Assembly (NCBI GenBank): GCA_965212205.1
Contig: CBDBUX010000001.1
Coordinates: forward strand, 434,001-498,000
Direction of reading: 5' to 3'
DNA length: 64,000 nucleotides
From: JAHEJJ01 sp965212205
GTDB lineage: Bacteria > Bacteroidota > Bacteroidia > Flavobacteriales > Flavobacteriaceae
A program made the translations under genes and the position numbers. The first letter of the stretch is position 1. Each line of letters begins with the position of its first letter. The notes under the pieces are model-generated. The model was given only the letters and a program-made list of their open reading frames with translations. It had not been told where the DNA came from and made no database searches. This document shows, piece after piece, positions 7,820 to 16,621 of the stretch.

Positions 7820-10089
7820 AGTTGACGATGAATACATATCGATTGATCCTTCTACTCCTGGGCAGTCTATGGACTTATATGGCCGTTGCACAAACTGAAG
7901 ATACAGACAGTAATCCCAAAATCGGGCTTGTTCTAAGCGGAGGTGGGGCAAAGGGCATGGCTCATATCGGGGCATTGAAAGTAATAGAAGAGGCAGGAGT
8001 GAAGATCGATTTTATAGGAGGGACCAGTATGGGGGCCATTGTTGGAGGCCTGTATGCATCGGGTTATTCAGCTGCCGAACTGGATTCGATTTTTCGTTCC
8101 ACCAATTTTAACCAGATCATTCAGGATAATTTTCCTAGGGGGAACAAGACTTTTTACGACAAAGAGGATGACGAACGTTACGCCTTAAGCCTCCCTTTCG
8201 ACAATTTTAAGATTACTTTTCCCAAAGGCATTTCAAGTGGTCAGAATATCTATAATGAACTGGTAAAACTGCTTTACCATGTGAGAAATGTAGAAGATTT
8301 TAACGATTTACCGATCCCATTCTTTTGTATGGCTACAGACGTGGTACAAGGGACGGAGGTGTTGCTGAATAAAGGATACCTGCCCGAGGCTGTATTGGCA
8401 AGCGGAGCATTTCCCTCGCTTTTTGAACCCGAAGAACTCAATGGCCAGACCTTAATAGATGGTGGGGTTTTGAATAATTATCCGGTCGATGAGATCCGGG
8501 CATTTGGTGCAGATATTGTCATTGGAGTAGATGTGCAACATAGCCTTAGAGATAAAGAAGCCCTAAAATCTGCCTCAGACATCTTACTGCAGATCAATAA
8601 TTACCGTACTGTAGGTGCGATGAAAGAGAAAGCCGGGAATACAGACATCTATATCAAACCCGATATGGAAAACTACACCGTTATAGATTTCGATAAGATC
8701 GATACTATACTCAGCCTGGGTGAAATTGCAGCAAGGGAAAAATGGCTGGAACTTAAGAGCCTTTCTGCTAAAGACGCCAGGCAAGATCGACCAAAAGTCG
8801 GAGCAGAGGACACCGTAATGATTAGCGGATTGGTAGTTGAAGGAAACCAGAACTACTCCAGGGGCTATGTAAAAGGGAAACTGCGATTCGACCCGGACGA
8901 CAAGATCACATTCGAAAAATTAAAACAAGGCATTAATAATTTGGCCGCTACAGGGAATTTTATCAGTGTGCGTTATGAGCTGACCTCCGAAGGTGAAGGC
9001 GATAAGCTCAGGGTGGTCCTCAGGGAAAACCCAAATAAGACCCTGCTAAGGTTGGGTGTTCATTACGATGATCTGTACAAAACAGCTGCGCTCATCAATG
9101 TAACCAGAAAGAAACTGCTGGTACAAGACGATGTCGCCTCTTTCGATTTTATGTTGGGGGATAATATCCGCTATAATTTTCAATACTATGTTGATAAGGG
9201 GTCGTACTGGAGTTATGGCATAAATTCCCGACTCGATGAATTTAAACAGGAGATAGACGTTGAGGTTTTCCGGTCTAACTTCAACATACAAACCGGGCCT
9301 GCGGTTAATGAGATAAATCTCGATGTTGCCGATGTCACCAATCAGATCTATCTTCAAACAGCCTTACGCGAAGAATTTGCACTGCGACTGGGCATTGAAC
9401 ACAAGTTCATTTCTTATAGCACGAGAACATTAAGCGAGATTACCGATCCGCCTGCCATACCGGAAAATTCTTCGGACGACCGAACCTATTTTGAAAAAAG
9501 CCACTATTTCAGCACTTATGGGTCGTTAGTACTCGACACCTACAACGATCGTTACTTTCCCACCAAAGGATTGTACTTCAATGGGGATTTTCACCTTTAT
9601 CTGTTTTCTTCAGATTTTAATGAGAATTTTAAGGAGTTTTCAGTGGCAAAGGCTCGTATGGGGGTGGCTTTCCCATTGTTCGAAAATTTGTCGTTTAACC
9701 TGGAGACCGAAGGAGGGTTTAAACTCGGACAATCCGAAGTTACCACCTTTGATTTTGTTCTCGGGGGCTATGGGAACGACCTTATCAACAACTTTGTGCC
9801 TTTCCTGGGGTACGATTTTCTTGCGCTTCCAGGGAATAGTTATGTAAAAGCCCATGGGCGTTTCGACCTGGAGTTTGTGCCAAAGAACCACTTCATCTTC
9901 GCCGTAAATGTCGCCAATGTTGAAGACGATCTGTTTAGGACCGGAGAATGGTTTACAGCACCTGATTTTACCGGATATGCTGTTGGTTATGGCTGGGAAT
10001 CGTTTATTGGCCCTGTCCAGGTGGTGTATTCATGGACTCCTGAACTTAATGATGGAAATTTCTATTTCAGCATCGGATACTGGTTCTGA
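7816..10089 (+). CDS. Patatin-like phospholipase with outer-membrane barrel domain
   Basis: 757 residues. A signal peptide (about 1-26, ending 'MAVAQ') is followed by a patatin domain (about 35-225) with the oxyanion motif SGGGAKG (41-47), the nucleophile in GTSMG (Ser71) and the dyad aspartate in DGG (Asp215). Then comes a POTRA-like segment ('VMISGLVVEGNQNYS', about 333-400) and a beta-barrel of the surface-antigen/Omp85 type reaching the C terminus ('YFSIGYWF', ending in an aromatic residue). The architecture is that of PlpD-type patatin autotransporters: a lipase carried by its own barrel in the outer membrane. It is translationally coupled to uvrC; I infer no functional link. Confidence 0.92.
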   Translation: MKLTMNTYRLILLLLGSLWTYMAVAQTEDTDSNPKIGLVLSGGGAKGMAHIGALKVIEEAGVKIDFIGGTSMGAIVGGLYASGYSAAELDSIFRSTNFNQIIQDNFPRGNKTFYDKEDDERYALSLPFDNFKITFPKGISSGQNIYNELVKLLYHVRNVEDFNDLPIPFFCMATDVVQGTEVLLNKGYLPEAVLASGAFPSLFEPEELNGQTLIDGGVLNNYPVDEIRAFGADIVIGVDVQHSLRDKEALKSASDILLQINNYRTVGAMKEKAGNTDIYIKPDMENYTVIDFDKIDTILSLGEIAAREKWLELKSLSAKDARQDRPKVGAEDTVMISGLVVEGNQNYSRGYVKGKLRFDPDDKITFEKLKQGINNLAATGNFISVRYELTSEGEGDKLRVVLRENPNKTLLRLGVHYDDLYKTAALINVTRKKLLVQDDVASFDFMLGDNIRYNFQYYVDKGSYWSYGINSRLDEFKQEIDVEVFRSNFNIQTGPAVNEINLDVADVTNQIYLQTALREEFALRLGIEHKFISYSTRTLSEITDPPAIPENSSDDRTYFEKSHYFSTYGSLVLDTYNDRYFPTKGLYFNGDFHLYLFSSDFNENFKEFSVAKARMGVAFPLFENLSFNLETEGGFKLGQSEVTTFDFVLGGYGNDLINNFVPFLGYDFLALPGNSYVKAHGRFDLEFVPKNHFIFAVNVANVEDDLFRTGEWFTAPDFTGYAVGYGWESFIGPVQVVYSWTPELNDGNFYFSIGYWF

Positions 10090-10305
10090 TAAGAAGGATT
10101 GGTCAGGATTCCTTTTAATACTATATCAGTCTGCAAAATCTCCTCAATTTTTCCGATATTTGTTACCATATAAACTAAGCATGTTAAAGCTTCGAAACGA
10201 TATTTCAGCCCACCTCAGGGCGATGTGGTAAGTCATTAAATTCGCTTGAACCGAAGCAGAATTTATTAGAGTTTTCATTTTGTACACCATTGAAATAAAA
10301 TAATC

Positions 10306-11448
10306 ATGTCCACAGTAGATAATACATCTTTAAAATTACCCAAGGAAAATGAACAGGCAGCAGATTTTTTACCGCTCCTTGGAACAGATCACGTAGAGTT
10401 ATATGTAGGGAACGCCAAACAAGCGGCATACTATTATATGTCGGCCTGGGGATTTCAACCTCTGGCCTATGCCGGGCTTGAAACAGGATTAAAAGACAAA
10501 GTGTCTTATGTGTTGCAACAAGATAAGATACGCCTGGTACTGACCTCACCCTTAAAACCGGGAGGCGACATTAACCGACACATCAATTCACATGGCGATG
10601 GTGTAAAGGCCATAGCGCTATGGGTCGATAATGCGGCTAAGAGTTATGAAGAAACTACCAAAAGAGGTGCCGAGAGTTATCTGAAACCCACAACCCTAAA
10701 AGATGAGCACGGCGAAGTTGTGCTTTCAGGTATTCATACTTATGGCGAAACTGTCCATATTTTTATTGAAAGGAGCAAATATTCAGGACCATTTATGCCC
10801 GGCTACACAGAATGGGACCCCTACTACAGGGCAGAGTCTGTGGGCCTCAAATATATAGATCATATGGTAGGGAATGTAGGTTGGAATGAAATGAATAAAT
10901 GGTGCGAATTCTATGCCAATGTCATGGGATTTGCCCAGTTGATTTCCTTTGATGACAAAGATATCTCCACCGAATATACCGCCCTTATGAGTAAGGTTAT
11001 GAGCAATGGCAACGGAAGGATAAAGTTTCCTATCAATGAACCAGCCGACGGCCGGAAAAAGTCACAGATCGAGGAATATATAGAATTTTATAATGGGGCA
11101 GGTGTGCAACATATCGCTGTGGCAACAGATAATATTATCGAAACGGTGACCTCACTCAGGGAACGTGGCGTAGAATTCCTCACTGTCCCTGCTATATACT
11201 ATGAAGATGTGCTGGACAGAGTAGGAGAGATCGATGAAGATCTCGCTCCTTTGAAAGAATTGGGCATCCTTATAGATCGGGACGATGAGGGATATCTGCT
11301 ACAGATCTTTACCAAGCCTATCCTGGACAGGCCCACAATGTTCATAGAGATCATTCAACGTAAAGGAGCCAAATCTTTTGGCAAAGGGAATTTTAAGGCC
11401 CTTTTCGAATCGATAGAAAGAGAGCAGGCGTCCAGAGGTACTTTGTAG
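10306..11448 (+). CDS. hppD: 4-hydroxyphenylpyruvate dioxygenase
   Basis: Fe(II) enzyme of tyrosine catabolism that converts 4-hydroxyphenylpyruvate to homogentisate. It has 380 residues in two vicinal-oxygen-chelate halves. The metal ligands appear as His186 ('IDHMVGNV'), His269 ('GVQHIAVAT') and Glu348 ('FIEIIQRKG'). The C-terminal helix 'GKGNFKALFESIEREQ' is the family's substrate-gating tail. A homogentisate dioxygenase gene, often adjacent in Flavobacteriia, is not found anywhere in this window. A tryptophan 2,3-dioxygenase gene lies 1.2 kb downstream, so the region has an aromatic amino-acid degradation flavour. The gene is preceded by a poor -7 candidate (TCATTTTG). Confidence 0.96.
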   Translation: MSTVDNTSLKLPKENEQAADFLPLLGTDHVELYVGNAKQAAYYYMSAWGFQPLAYAGLETGLKDKVSYVLQQDKIRLVLTSPLKPGGDINRHINSHGDGVKAIALWVDNAAKSYEETTKRGAESYLKPTTLKDEHGEVVLSGIHTYGETVHIFIERSKYSGPFMPGYTEWDPYYRAESVGLKYIDHMVGNVGWNEMNKWCEFYANVMGFAQLISFDDKDISTEYTALMSKVMSNGNGRIKFPINEPADGRKKSQIEEYIEFYNGAGVQHIAVATDNIIETVTSLRERGVEFLTVPAIYYEDVLDRVGEIDEDLAPLKELGILIDRDDEGYLLQIFTKPILDRPTMFIEIIQRKGAKSFGKGNFKALFESIEREQASRGTL

Positions 11449-11492
11449 CCCAGTATTCTTAAGGATTTGTAAATTTTTGACCACTTCGTATA

Positions 11493-11511
11493 AAGTAATG
11501 TTAATTGTCTA
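11493..11511 (+). repeat. Upstream element copy 1 (AAGTAATGTTAAT)
   Basis: AAGTAATGTTAAT followed by TGTCTA. The same 13 bases recur exactly at 11699, followed there by CATCTA. The start of this copy is 62 bases before the -7-like box TATTTTTA at 11555-11562. The bases that follow also resemble those after copy 2 (GTTA, then AAGC, then TTAG), suggesting a duplicated promoter region or a shared activator site. Confidence 0.55.
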
Positions 11512-11562
11512 GTTAAAGAACGTTAAAAGCTTTTAGCAGAGTCCTGGCTTATACTATTTTTA

Positions 11563-11670
11563 CATCACATAAGGGGTGGTTCCCTTATTACTTTAAGTAT
11601 TGGTTTTTCATAATTTAAAGTTTGGTTGGTTATTTAGGAAAAGCCCTGACAATTGGTCGGGGCTTTTTTT
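11563..11670 (+). ncRNA. Candidate structured small RNA ending in an intrinsic terminator
   Basis: Boundaries are inferred. A promoter-like pair (TTTT at 11531-11534, 20 bases, TATTTTTA at 11555-11562) would start a transcript near 11567. It can form three hairpins in a row: TAAGGG/CCCTTA (11570-11587), ACTTTAA/TTAAAGT (11590-11621) and the 12-pair terminator stem at 11639-11667 followed by Ts. There is no open frame of useful size. It could instead be the 3' untranslated region of hppD. Flavobacterial small-RNA families of this size exist (for example the flavo-1 motif), but I cannot confirm a match by eye. Confidence 0.4.
11639..11670 (+). terminator. Rho-independent terminator
   Basis: The stem AAAAGCCCTGAC pairs with GTCGGGGCTTTT (12 pairs, one G-T), the loop is AATTG, and the run of Ts reaches 11670. 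It ends either a small RNA or the hppD transcript. Confidence 0.85.
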
Positions 11671-11698
11671 GTACAATACTTTGGAACAAAATTTGTTT

Positions 11699-11717
11699 AA
11701 GTAATGTTAATCATCTA
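11699..11717 (+). repeat. Upstream element copy 2 (AAGTAATGTTAAT)
   Basis: Exact second copy of the 13-base element found at 11493. It begins 60 bases before the -7 box of the DUF3108 operon at 11759. The near-identical distance to a promoter in both places argues for a regulatory role. Confidence 0.55.
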
Positions 11718-11758
11718 TTAAGTAATGGTTATGAAGCCATTAGAAGCTGAATAATTGA

Positions 11759-11766
11759 TACTTTTG
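11759..11766 (+). promoter_or_regulatory. -7 promoter element of the DUF3108-kynA-M23-pgi operon
   Basis: TACTTTTG matches TAnnTTTG perfectly and lies 13 bases before the ATG at 11780. No clear TTTG -33 box is seen; the repeat at 11699 may substitute for it as an activator site. Confidence 0.6.
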
Positions 11767-11779
11767 AATATTAATCGTC

Positions 11780-12631
11780 ATGAAAAGAAGCCTTATCATT
11801 CTTCTGATGCTTTTCGGTGTTCTGCTGAACGCCCAGGACACTTCTGATATTGTCTATACCGATTCATCTCAGGTAGAGAAGGATTCCGGCACTCACGAAA
11901 AGAAAAAGAAGATCCCCACCGCATTTAAACCAGGGGAATGGTTAAAATTTCGCATACACTACGGTATCCTTAATGCGAGTTATGCCACGCTGCATCTCAC
12001 CAGGGATAAGATCGATCAAAAACCTGTTTACCATGTGGTGGGCAGAGGAAAAACCACCGGCTTTGCCAGTATTTTTTTCAAAGTTGATGACCGCTATGAA
12101 AGTTTTTTCGATGTCCATGACGGAAAGCCGTATCGATTTATTCGTAAGATAGATGAAGGAGGCTATACCAGAGATACCGAGATCAATTTTGATCATAATC
12201 AAGATATCGCAGTTCTGGATGATAAGAAAACTAATAAAAAGTTTAAATTTACGGTCGAAGACAGCATTCAGGACCTTATTTCTGCATTCTATTATCTGAG
12301 AAATAATTTTGAGGCAAAAGATCTTGTACAGGATGAGGACATTGAATTAGAGATGTTGTTCGATGATGACGGCATTTTTAAATTCAAATTAAAATACCTG
12401 GGCAAAGAAGTGCTTAAAACTAAATATGGCAAAGTTGAATGCCTAAAATTCAGGCCTTTTGTACAATCTGGCAGGGTATTTAAAGAAAAGGAAAGCCTCA
12501 CGCTTTGGGTATCTAACGACCTTAACAAAATTCCAATCAGGATCAAAGCTGACCTCGCAATAGGTGCCATCAAAGCAGATTTGGACGGATATAATGGTCT
12601 AAAGAATCAGTTCAAGATTATAATGGACTAA
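11780..12631 (+). CDS. DUF3108 domain-containing exported protein
   Basis: 283 residues. A clear signal peptide (about 1-18, 'LLMLFGVLLNAQ') is followed by a low-complexity charged linker with 'EKKKKIP', then the DUF3108 domain (about 45-280). Recognisable parts are 'FKPGEWLKFRIHYGILNASYATL' near the start (the usual 'GExLxYxIxyGxixaG' pattern) and 'YGKVECLKFRPFV' followed by 'LTLWVSNDLNKIPIRI'. The family is a periplasmic beta-rich fold of unknown function, seen next to cell-envelope genes. It starts a tight operon: 7 bases to tryptophan 2,3-dioxygenase, which overlaps an M23 peptidase gene. Confidence 0.88.
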   Translation: MKRSLIILLMLFGVLLNAQDTSDIVYTDSSQVEKDSGTHEKKKKIPTAFKPGEWLKFRIHYGILNASYATLHLTRDKIDQKPVYHVVGRGKTTGFASIFFKVDDRYESFFDVHDGKPYRFIRKIDEGGYTRDTEINFDHNQDIAVLDDKKTNKKFKFTVEDSIQDLISAFYYLRNNFEAKDLVQDEDIELEMLFDDDGIFKFKLKYLGKEVLKTKYGKVECLKFRPFVQSGRVFKEKESLTLWVSNDLNKIPIRIKADLAIGAIKADLDGYNGLKNQFKIIMD

Positions 12632-12638
12632 GACCGTA

Positions 12639-13610
12639 ATGGAAGAAAAGGAGCGCATTGATTCCCAAATCGAAAAACTAAAAGAGAAGTACAAAGATTC
12701 AGGTCAAGACCTCAGCTCCTACCTCGACGGACTACTCTACCAACGCTATCTCACTTATTGGGACTATATCCACCTCGACACCTTGCTAAGCCTCCAGGTT
12801 CCACGAACCTATTACCCTGATGAAGAGATATTTATCATGTATCATCAGATTACTGAGCTCTATTTTAAGCTTATACTGCATGAGCAAAAACAGGTAGTAG
12901 ACGACAAATCGCAGAATGTAAAGTTTATTCAGGAAAAAGTAGAACGGATCAATAATTACTACAAAGCATTGATCTCCTCTTTCAGTATTATGGTGCGCGG
13001 GATGGAGCCCGAGCAATTCCTTAAGTACAGGATGGCCTTGTTACCCTCCAGTGGTTTTCAATCCGCACAATATCGGATGATCGAAATCTATGCCACACCA
13101 CTCGAGAATTTGGTCGATCCGGAAGTACGATCAGAGCACTCTGAAAAGGATAGCATTGAGGCGCTTTATGAACAGATATATTGGAAGCGAGGGGTTCTGG
13201 ATAAAAAGACCGGTGAAAAAACACTGACTTTAAAACAATTCGAATATCGATACACGCCTAGATTCATCAGGATTGCTAAGGCGATTGAAGGGAAGACCAT
13301 GTTCCATAAATTACAGGAGTTGGTTGGGAAAAATAAACATAATAAAGCCCTTACCGAAGCGTTTAAAACAATGGATGTCAATGCGAACGTAAATTGGCCC
13401 CTGGTCCACCTGGGGTCTGCGTACCGATATCTCGACAGGGAAAACACCACTATAGAAGCTACCGGAGGTACCAATTGGAAGGAATATTTACCCCCAAGCT
13501 TCCAGAAAGTTGTGTTTTTTCCCAACTTATATACAAAACAAGAGTTAAATAATTGGGGGAAACAATGGGTTGACCATATCTTTAATCCCAAGAAAAGCCA
13601 AGTAGAGTAA
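12639..13610 (+). CDS. kynA: Tryptophan 2,3-dioxygenase
   Basis: Heme enzyme that opens the indole ring of L-tryptophan to N-formylkynurenine, the first step of the kynurenine pathway. It has 323 residues, almost entirely helical. Family marks are 'YLTYWDYIHLDTLLSLQ', the substrate-binding 'MYHQITELYFKLI', and 'WPLVHLGSAYRYL' with His257 as the likely proximal heme ligand. Length is close to that of other Bacteroidota members. Its TAA overlaps the ATG of the M23 gene (TAATG), so the two are coupled. No kynureninase or kynurenine monooxygenase gene is in the window. Confidence 0.94.
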   Translation: MEEKERIDSQIEKLKEKYKDSGQDLSSYLDGLLYQRYLTYWDYIHLDTLLSLQVPRTYYPDEEIFIMYHQITELYFKLILHEQKQVVDDKSQNVKFIQEKVERINNYYKALISSFSIMVRGMEPEQFLKYRMALLPSSGFQSAQYRMIEIYATPLENLVDPEVRSEHSEKDSIEALYEQIYWKRGVLDKKTGEKTLTLKQFEYRYTPRFIRIAKAIEGKTMFHKLQELVGKNKHNKALTEAFKTMDVNANVNWPLVHLGSAYRYLDRENTTIEATGGTNWKEYLPPSFQKVVFFPNLYTKQELNNWGKQWVDHIFNPKKSQVE

Positions 13611-14884
13611 TGCAAAAAATCTGGGGCACAATTTTTGCAGTTTTTCTTTTAGGTGCTTGCACCGAGAAACAAGAGAAAACAGCCGACAAACCGATCGTAG
13701 CCAATATCTCCAAACCCAATCCCGAGATCAGGGAATATGGGTTTAAACTAAGTGATTTTAATGTTATCAAAGACACCGTGGAATATGGTGATAGCTTTGG
13801 TGAGATTATGCAGGACCAGGCGGTAGACTACAACAAGGTCCTGAAAATCATTAACGACTATAAGGAAGTATTTGATGTTAGGAAAATTCAGGTGGGGAAA
13901 CCCTATCTATTGCTGAAATCAAATGACAGTCTTGGCGATCTCGAGGTATTTGTATATCAGAATGATTTGATCAACTATACCGTTGTCGATTTTCGTGATT
14001 CCGTAGCCGCCTACAAGGCCAGGAAAGAGATTAAATATATTACCCGCGAAGCATCAGGCGTTATAGAAACTTCCCTGTCCGAAGCTATTTTAGACCAGGG
14101 CATCGATTATAATATCACCAATAACCTCAGCGAAATATATGCATGGACCATAGACTTTTTCAGGTTGCAAAAGGGCGATAAATTCAAGGTTATCTATAAA
14201 GAGCGCTATATAAACGATACCATATACGCCGGAGCAGAGCCTATAGAAGCGGCTTATTTTGAACATAGCGGAACTCCGCTCTATGCCTTTGCTTACGAAT
14301 CGGACTCACTCAAGAATATCGTCGACTATTACGACGATCAGGCTAATAACCTGAGAAGAACCTTTCTTAGAGCACCGGTTAAATTCAGCAGGATCTCATC
14401 GCGCTATAACCTGAAAAGAAGGATCCGTTATTACGGTTACAAGGTAAGACCTCACCGCGGCACAGATTATGCTGCTCCGCTGGGAACACCTATCATGGCG
14501 ACTGCCGATGGAATGGTTACGGAGTCTACCCGTCGTGGAGGGAACGGCAAGTATGTAAAGATCAGGCATAACGCAACCTATAGCACCCAGTACCTTCATA
14601 TGAAAAAGCAGAAGGTCAGGCGTGGAGAATATGTTAAACAGGGCGATGTTATCGGATGGATCGGGATGACAGGTAATACAGGTGGCCCTCATGTTTGCTA
14701 CCGATTTTGGCGAAACGGCAGACAGGTTGATCCATTAAAAGAAAAATTACCCGCGGCCGACCCACTACCTGAACCCCTCAGGCCCGATTATTACTCATAT
14801 ATTGGCCCTATCAAAGATCAACTCGATTGTATCGAATTTGAACAACCCGTAATAAAAGAAGACCTGATAACACTCAACCCTTAG
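13610..14884 (+). CDS. M23 family peptidase, lipoprotein, with Cys in the HxH zinc motif
   Basis: 424 residues. The N-terminal lipoprotein signal 'FAVFLLGAC' puts the acylated Cys near residue 17. A middle region (about 45-240) looks like the LysM-like/OapA-type domain preceding M23 domains, with repeated 'DQAVDYN' and 'DQGIDYN' segments. The LytM/M23 domain (about 270-385) has the first zinc motif HRGTD (His282, Asp286), but the usual HxH near the end is 'GPHVCYRFW' (His361, Cys363). The predicted role is cleavage of peptidoglycan crosslinks at the cell envelope. pgi follows one base after its stop. Confidence 0.92.
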   Translation: MQKIWGTIFAVFLLGACTEKQEKTADKPIVANISKPNPEIREYGFKLSDFNVIKDTVEYGDSFGEIMQDQAVDYNKVLKIINDYKEVFDVRKIQVGKPYLLLKSNDSLGDLEVFVYQNDLINYTVVDFRDSVAAYKARKEIKYITREASGVIETSLSEAILDQGIDYNITNNLSEIYAWTIDFFRLQKGDKFKVIYKERYINDTIYAGAEPIEAAYFEHSGTPLYAFAYESDSLKNIVDYYDDQANNLRRTFLRAPVKFSRISSRYNLKRRIRYYGYKVRPHRGTDYAAPLGTPIMATADGMVTESTRRGGNGKYVKIRHNATYSTQYLHMKKQKVRRGEYVKQGDVIGWIGMTGNTGGPHVCYRFWRNGRQVDPLKEKLPAADPLPEPLRPDYYSYIGPIKDQLDCIEFEQPVIKEDLITLNP

Positions 14885-14885
14885 C

Positions 14886-16523
14886 ATGCCCTTAGAGAAC
14901 ACTAATCCCTTGCTGGCCGAGTCATGGAAAAAACTGGAGCAGCACCTGGAAGACACCCGGAATCTTCATCTGAAAGACCTTTTTAAGCAAAACCCAAACC
15001 GGGCTGAAGACCTAAGTTTGAGTTGGAATGATTTTCTGGTCGACTATTCCAAGAACCGAATTACTTCAGAGACCATTTCACTTCTTGTTGAGTTGGCAAA
15101 AGAAACAGGGCTCGAAGATGGGATCAAAAGGTATTTTGGGGGCGATCATATCAATGAGACAGAAGGCAGAGCGGTACTGCATACCGCCTTAAGAGCAGGA
15201 GAATCTGAGGATATAAAAGTGGACGGCCAAAATGTGGTCCCAGAGGTATACCAGGTAAAAAAACAGATCGAAGAATTTTCCCGGCAAGTGATCTCAGGAG
15301 ATAAAAAAGGGTATACAGCTAAGGCGTTCACCGATGTGGTAAATATCGGTATTGGAGGCTCAGACCTCGGTCCGGCGATGGTAACGGAAGCTTTGGCTTA
15401 TTATGGGAATCACCTTCGAATGCATTTCGTTAGCAATGTAGATGGAGACCACGTACATGAAATATTAAGAAGGTTGGATCCTGAAACTACATTATTTATT
15501 GTTGTTTCCAAGACATTTACGACACAGGAAACGCTGAGCAATGCCCTGACCATTAAAAAATGGTTTCTGGAATCGGCCTCCGAAAAGGATATTGCAACTC
15601 ATTTTGCCGCAGTGTCTACAAATCTGGAGAAGATCGATGAATTTGGGATCTCACGAGACAATATTTTCCCCATGTGGGATTGGGTAGGCGGCCGTTTTTC
15701 ACTCTGGAGTGCCGTAGGATTATCGATCGCCCTGGCCACGGGCTATGAAAATTTTGAGGCTTTGCTCAAAGGCGCCCGCTCCATGGATAAACATTTTAAG
15801 AACACCCCCCTTGAAGAAAATATTCCGGTGATCCTGGCTTTGCTTAGCATATGGTATAACAATTTCTATGGTGCCGAGACCGAAGCGATTATTCCCTATT
15901 CCCAGTACCTGAGCCGTTTTTCAGCCTATCTGCAACAAGGTATCATGGAAAGCAATGGCAAAAGTGTAGATCGGAGTGGTAAACGCGTGAGCTATGAAAC
16001 AGGAACCATTATCTGGGGCGAACCGGGAACGAATTCCCAGCACGCCTTTTTTCAACTGATTCACCAGGGGACCAAAATGATCCCTGCAGATTTTATCGGG
16101 TTCAAAAATTCGCTGCATGGTGATACGGATCACCACCATAAGCTAATGGCCAATTTCTTTGCACAAACAGAAGCTTTGATGAATGGTAAAACCTCTCAGG
16201 AAGTGGAAGTGGAATTAAAAAGCAAAGGATTGAATTCCGATGATGTCAGCCAGCTGAAACCTTTTAAAATATTTGAAGGAAATAAACCTACCAATACCAT
16301 CCTTATCGACCGCTTAACACCCGAATCTCTCGGCGCATTGATCGCCATGTACGAACACAAAATCTTCGTTCAGGGGCTGGTCTGGAATATCTTTAGTTTC
16401 GATCAGTGGGGCGTTGAACTTGGAAAACAATTGGCCGCCGACGTGCTGCAGGATATTACCGGCGATCAAATAGGGAGTCATGATCCTTCCACAAGCCGTT
16501 TGATTGTTCATTTCAAGAGCTAA
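14886..16523 (+). CDS. pgi: Glucose-6-phosphate isomerase
   Basis: Interconverts glucose 6-phosphate and fructose 6-phosphate in glycolysis/gluconeogenesis. The 545 residues match the long bacterial/eukaryotic form. Signatures: 'NIGIGGSDLGPAMVTEAL', 'VSKTFTTQETLSNA', 'VGGRFSLWSAVGLSIAL' (PGI signature 1) and 'LVWNIFSFDQWGVELGKQLA' (PGI signature 2). Catalytic Glu and His lie in 'GEPGTNSQHAFFQLIHQG'. It is the last gene of the DUF3108-kynA-M23-pgi operon, an unexpected place for a glycolytic gene but, as far as I recall, recurrent in Flavobacteriaceae. Confidence 0.97.
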   Translation: MPLENTNPLLAESWKKLEQHLEDTRNLHLKDLFKQNPNRAEDLSLSWNDFLVDYSKNRITSETISLLVELAKETGLEDGIKRYFGGDHINETEGRAVLHTALRAGESEDIKVDGQNVVPEVYQVKKQIEEFSRQVISGDKKGYTAKAFTDVVNIGIGGSDLGPAMVTEALAYYGNHLRMHFVSNVDGDHVHEILRRLDPETTLFIVVSKTFTTQETLSNALTIKKWFLESASEKDIATHFAAVSTNLEKIDEFGISRDNIFPMWDWVGGRFSLWSAVGLSIALATGYENFEALLKGARSMDKHFKNTPLEENIPVILALLSIWYNNFYGAETEAIIPYSQYLSRFSAYLQQGIMESNGKSVDRSGKRVSYETGTIIWGEPGTNSQHAFFQLIHQGTKMIPADFIGFKNSLHGDTDHHHKLMANFFAQTEALMNGKTSQEVEVELKSKGLNSDDVSQLKPFKIFEGNKPTNTILIDRLTPESLGALIAMYEHKIFVQGLVWNIFSFDQWGVELGKQLAADVLQDITGDQIGSHDPSTSRLIVHFKS

Positions 16524-16596
16524 TTAGCCACATTATCAGGCAGTTATAAGTTGATAACTTTCCCTTTGGAATACCCTCCTTTTTTGCAAATTTTAT

Positions 16597-16621
16597 GTTA
16601 AATTTAATGATCTGATTTAAC
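16597..16621. repeat. Inverted repeat GTTAAAT-N11-ATTTAAC upstream of the Oar-like receptor gene
   Basis: Perfect 7-base arms separated by 11 bases, in the 175-base interval between pgi and the receptor gene. A second pair of arms, AATGTGC (16630-16636) and GCACATT (16653-16659), follows and could form a hairpin in the leader. Possible operator and leader structure; no known regulator is implied. Confidence 0.4.

Larger units (their letters stand above)
11449..11779. other. 331-base regulatory interval between hppD and the DUF3108 operon
   Basis: No protein-coding frame of note. The interval holds two copies of a 13-base direct repeat (11493 and 11699), each about 60 bases ahead of a -7-like box, a candidate structured RNA ending in a strong intrinsic terminator (11639-11670), and the promoter of the downstream operon (11759-11766). 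These are listed separately. Confidence 0.6.

Noticed and set aside
13166..13615. 149-codon minus-strand frame inside kynA
   Set aside because: Antisense to a recognised dioxygenase gene; no motif or start context.
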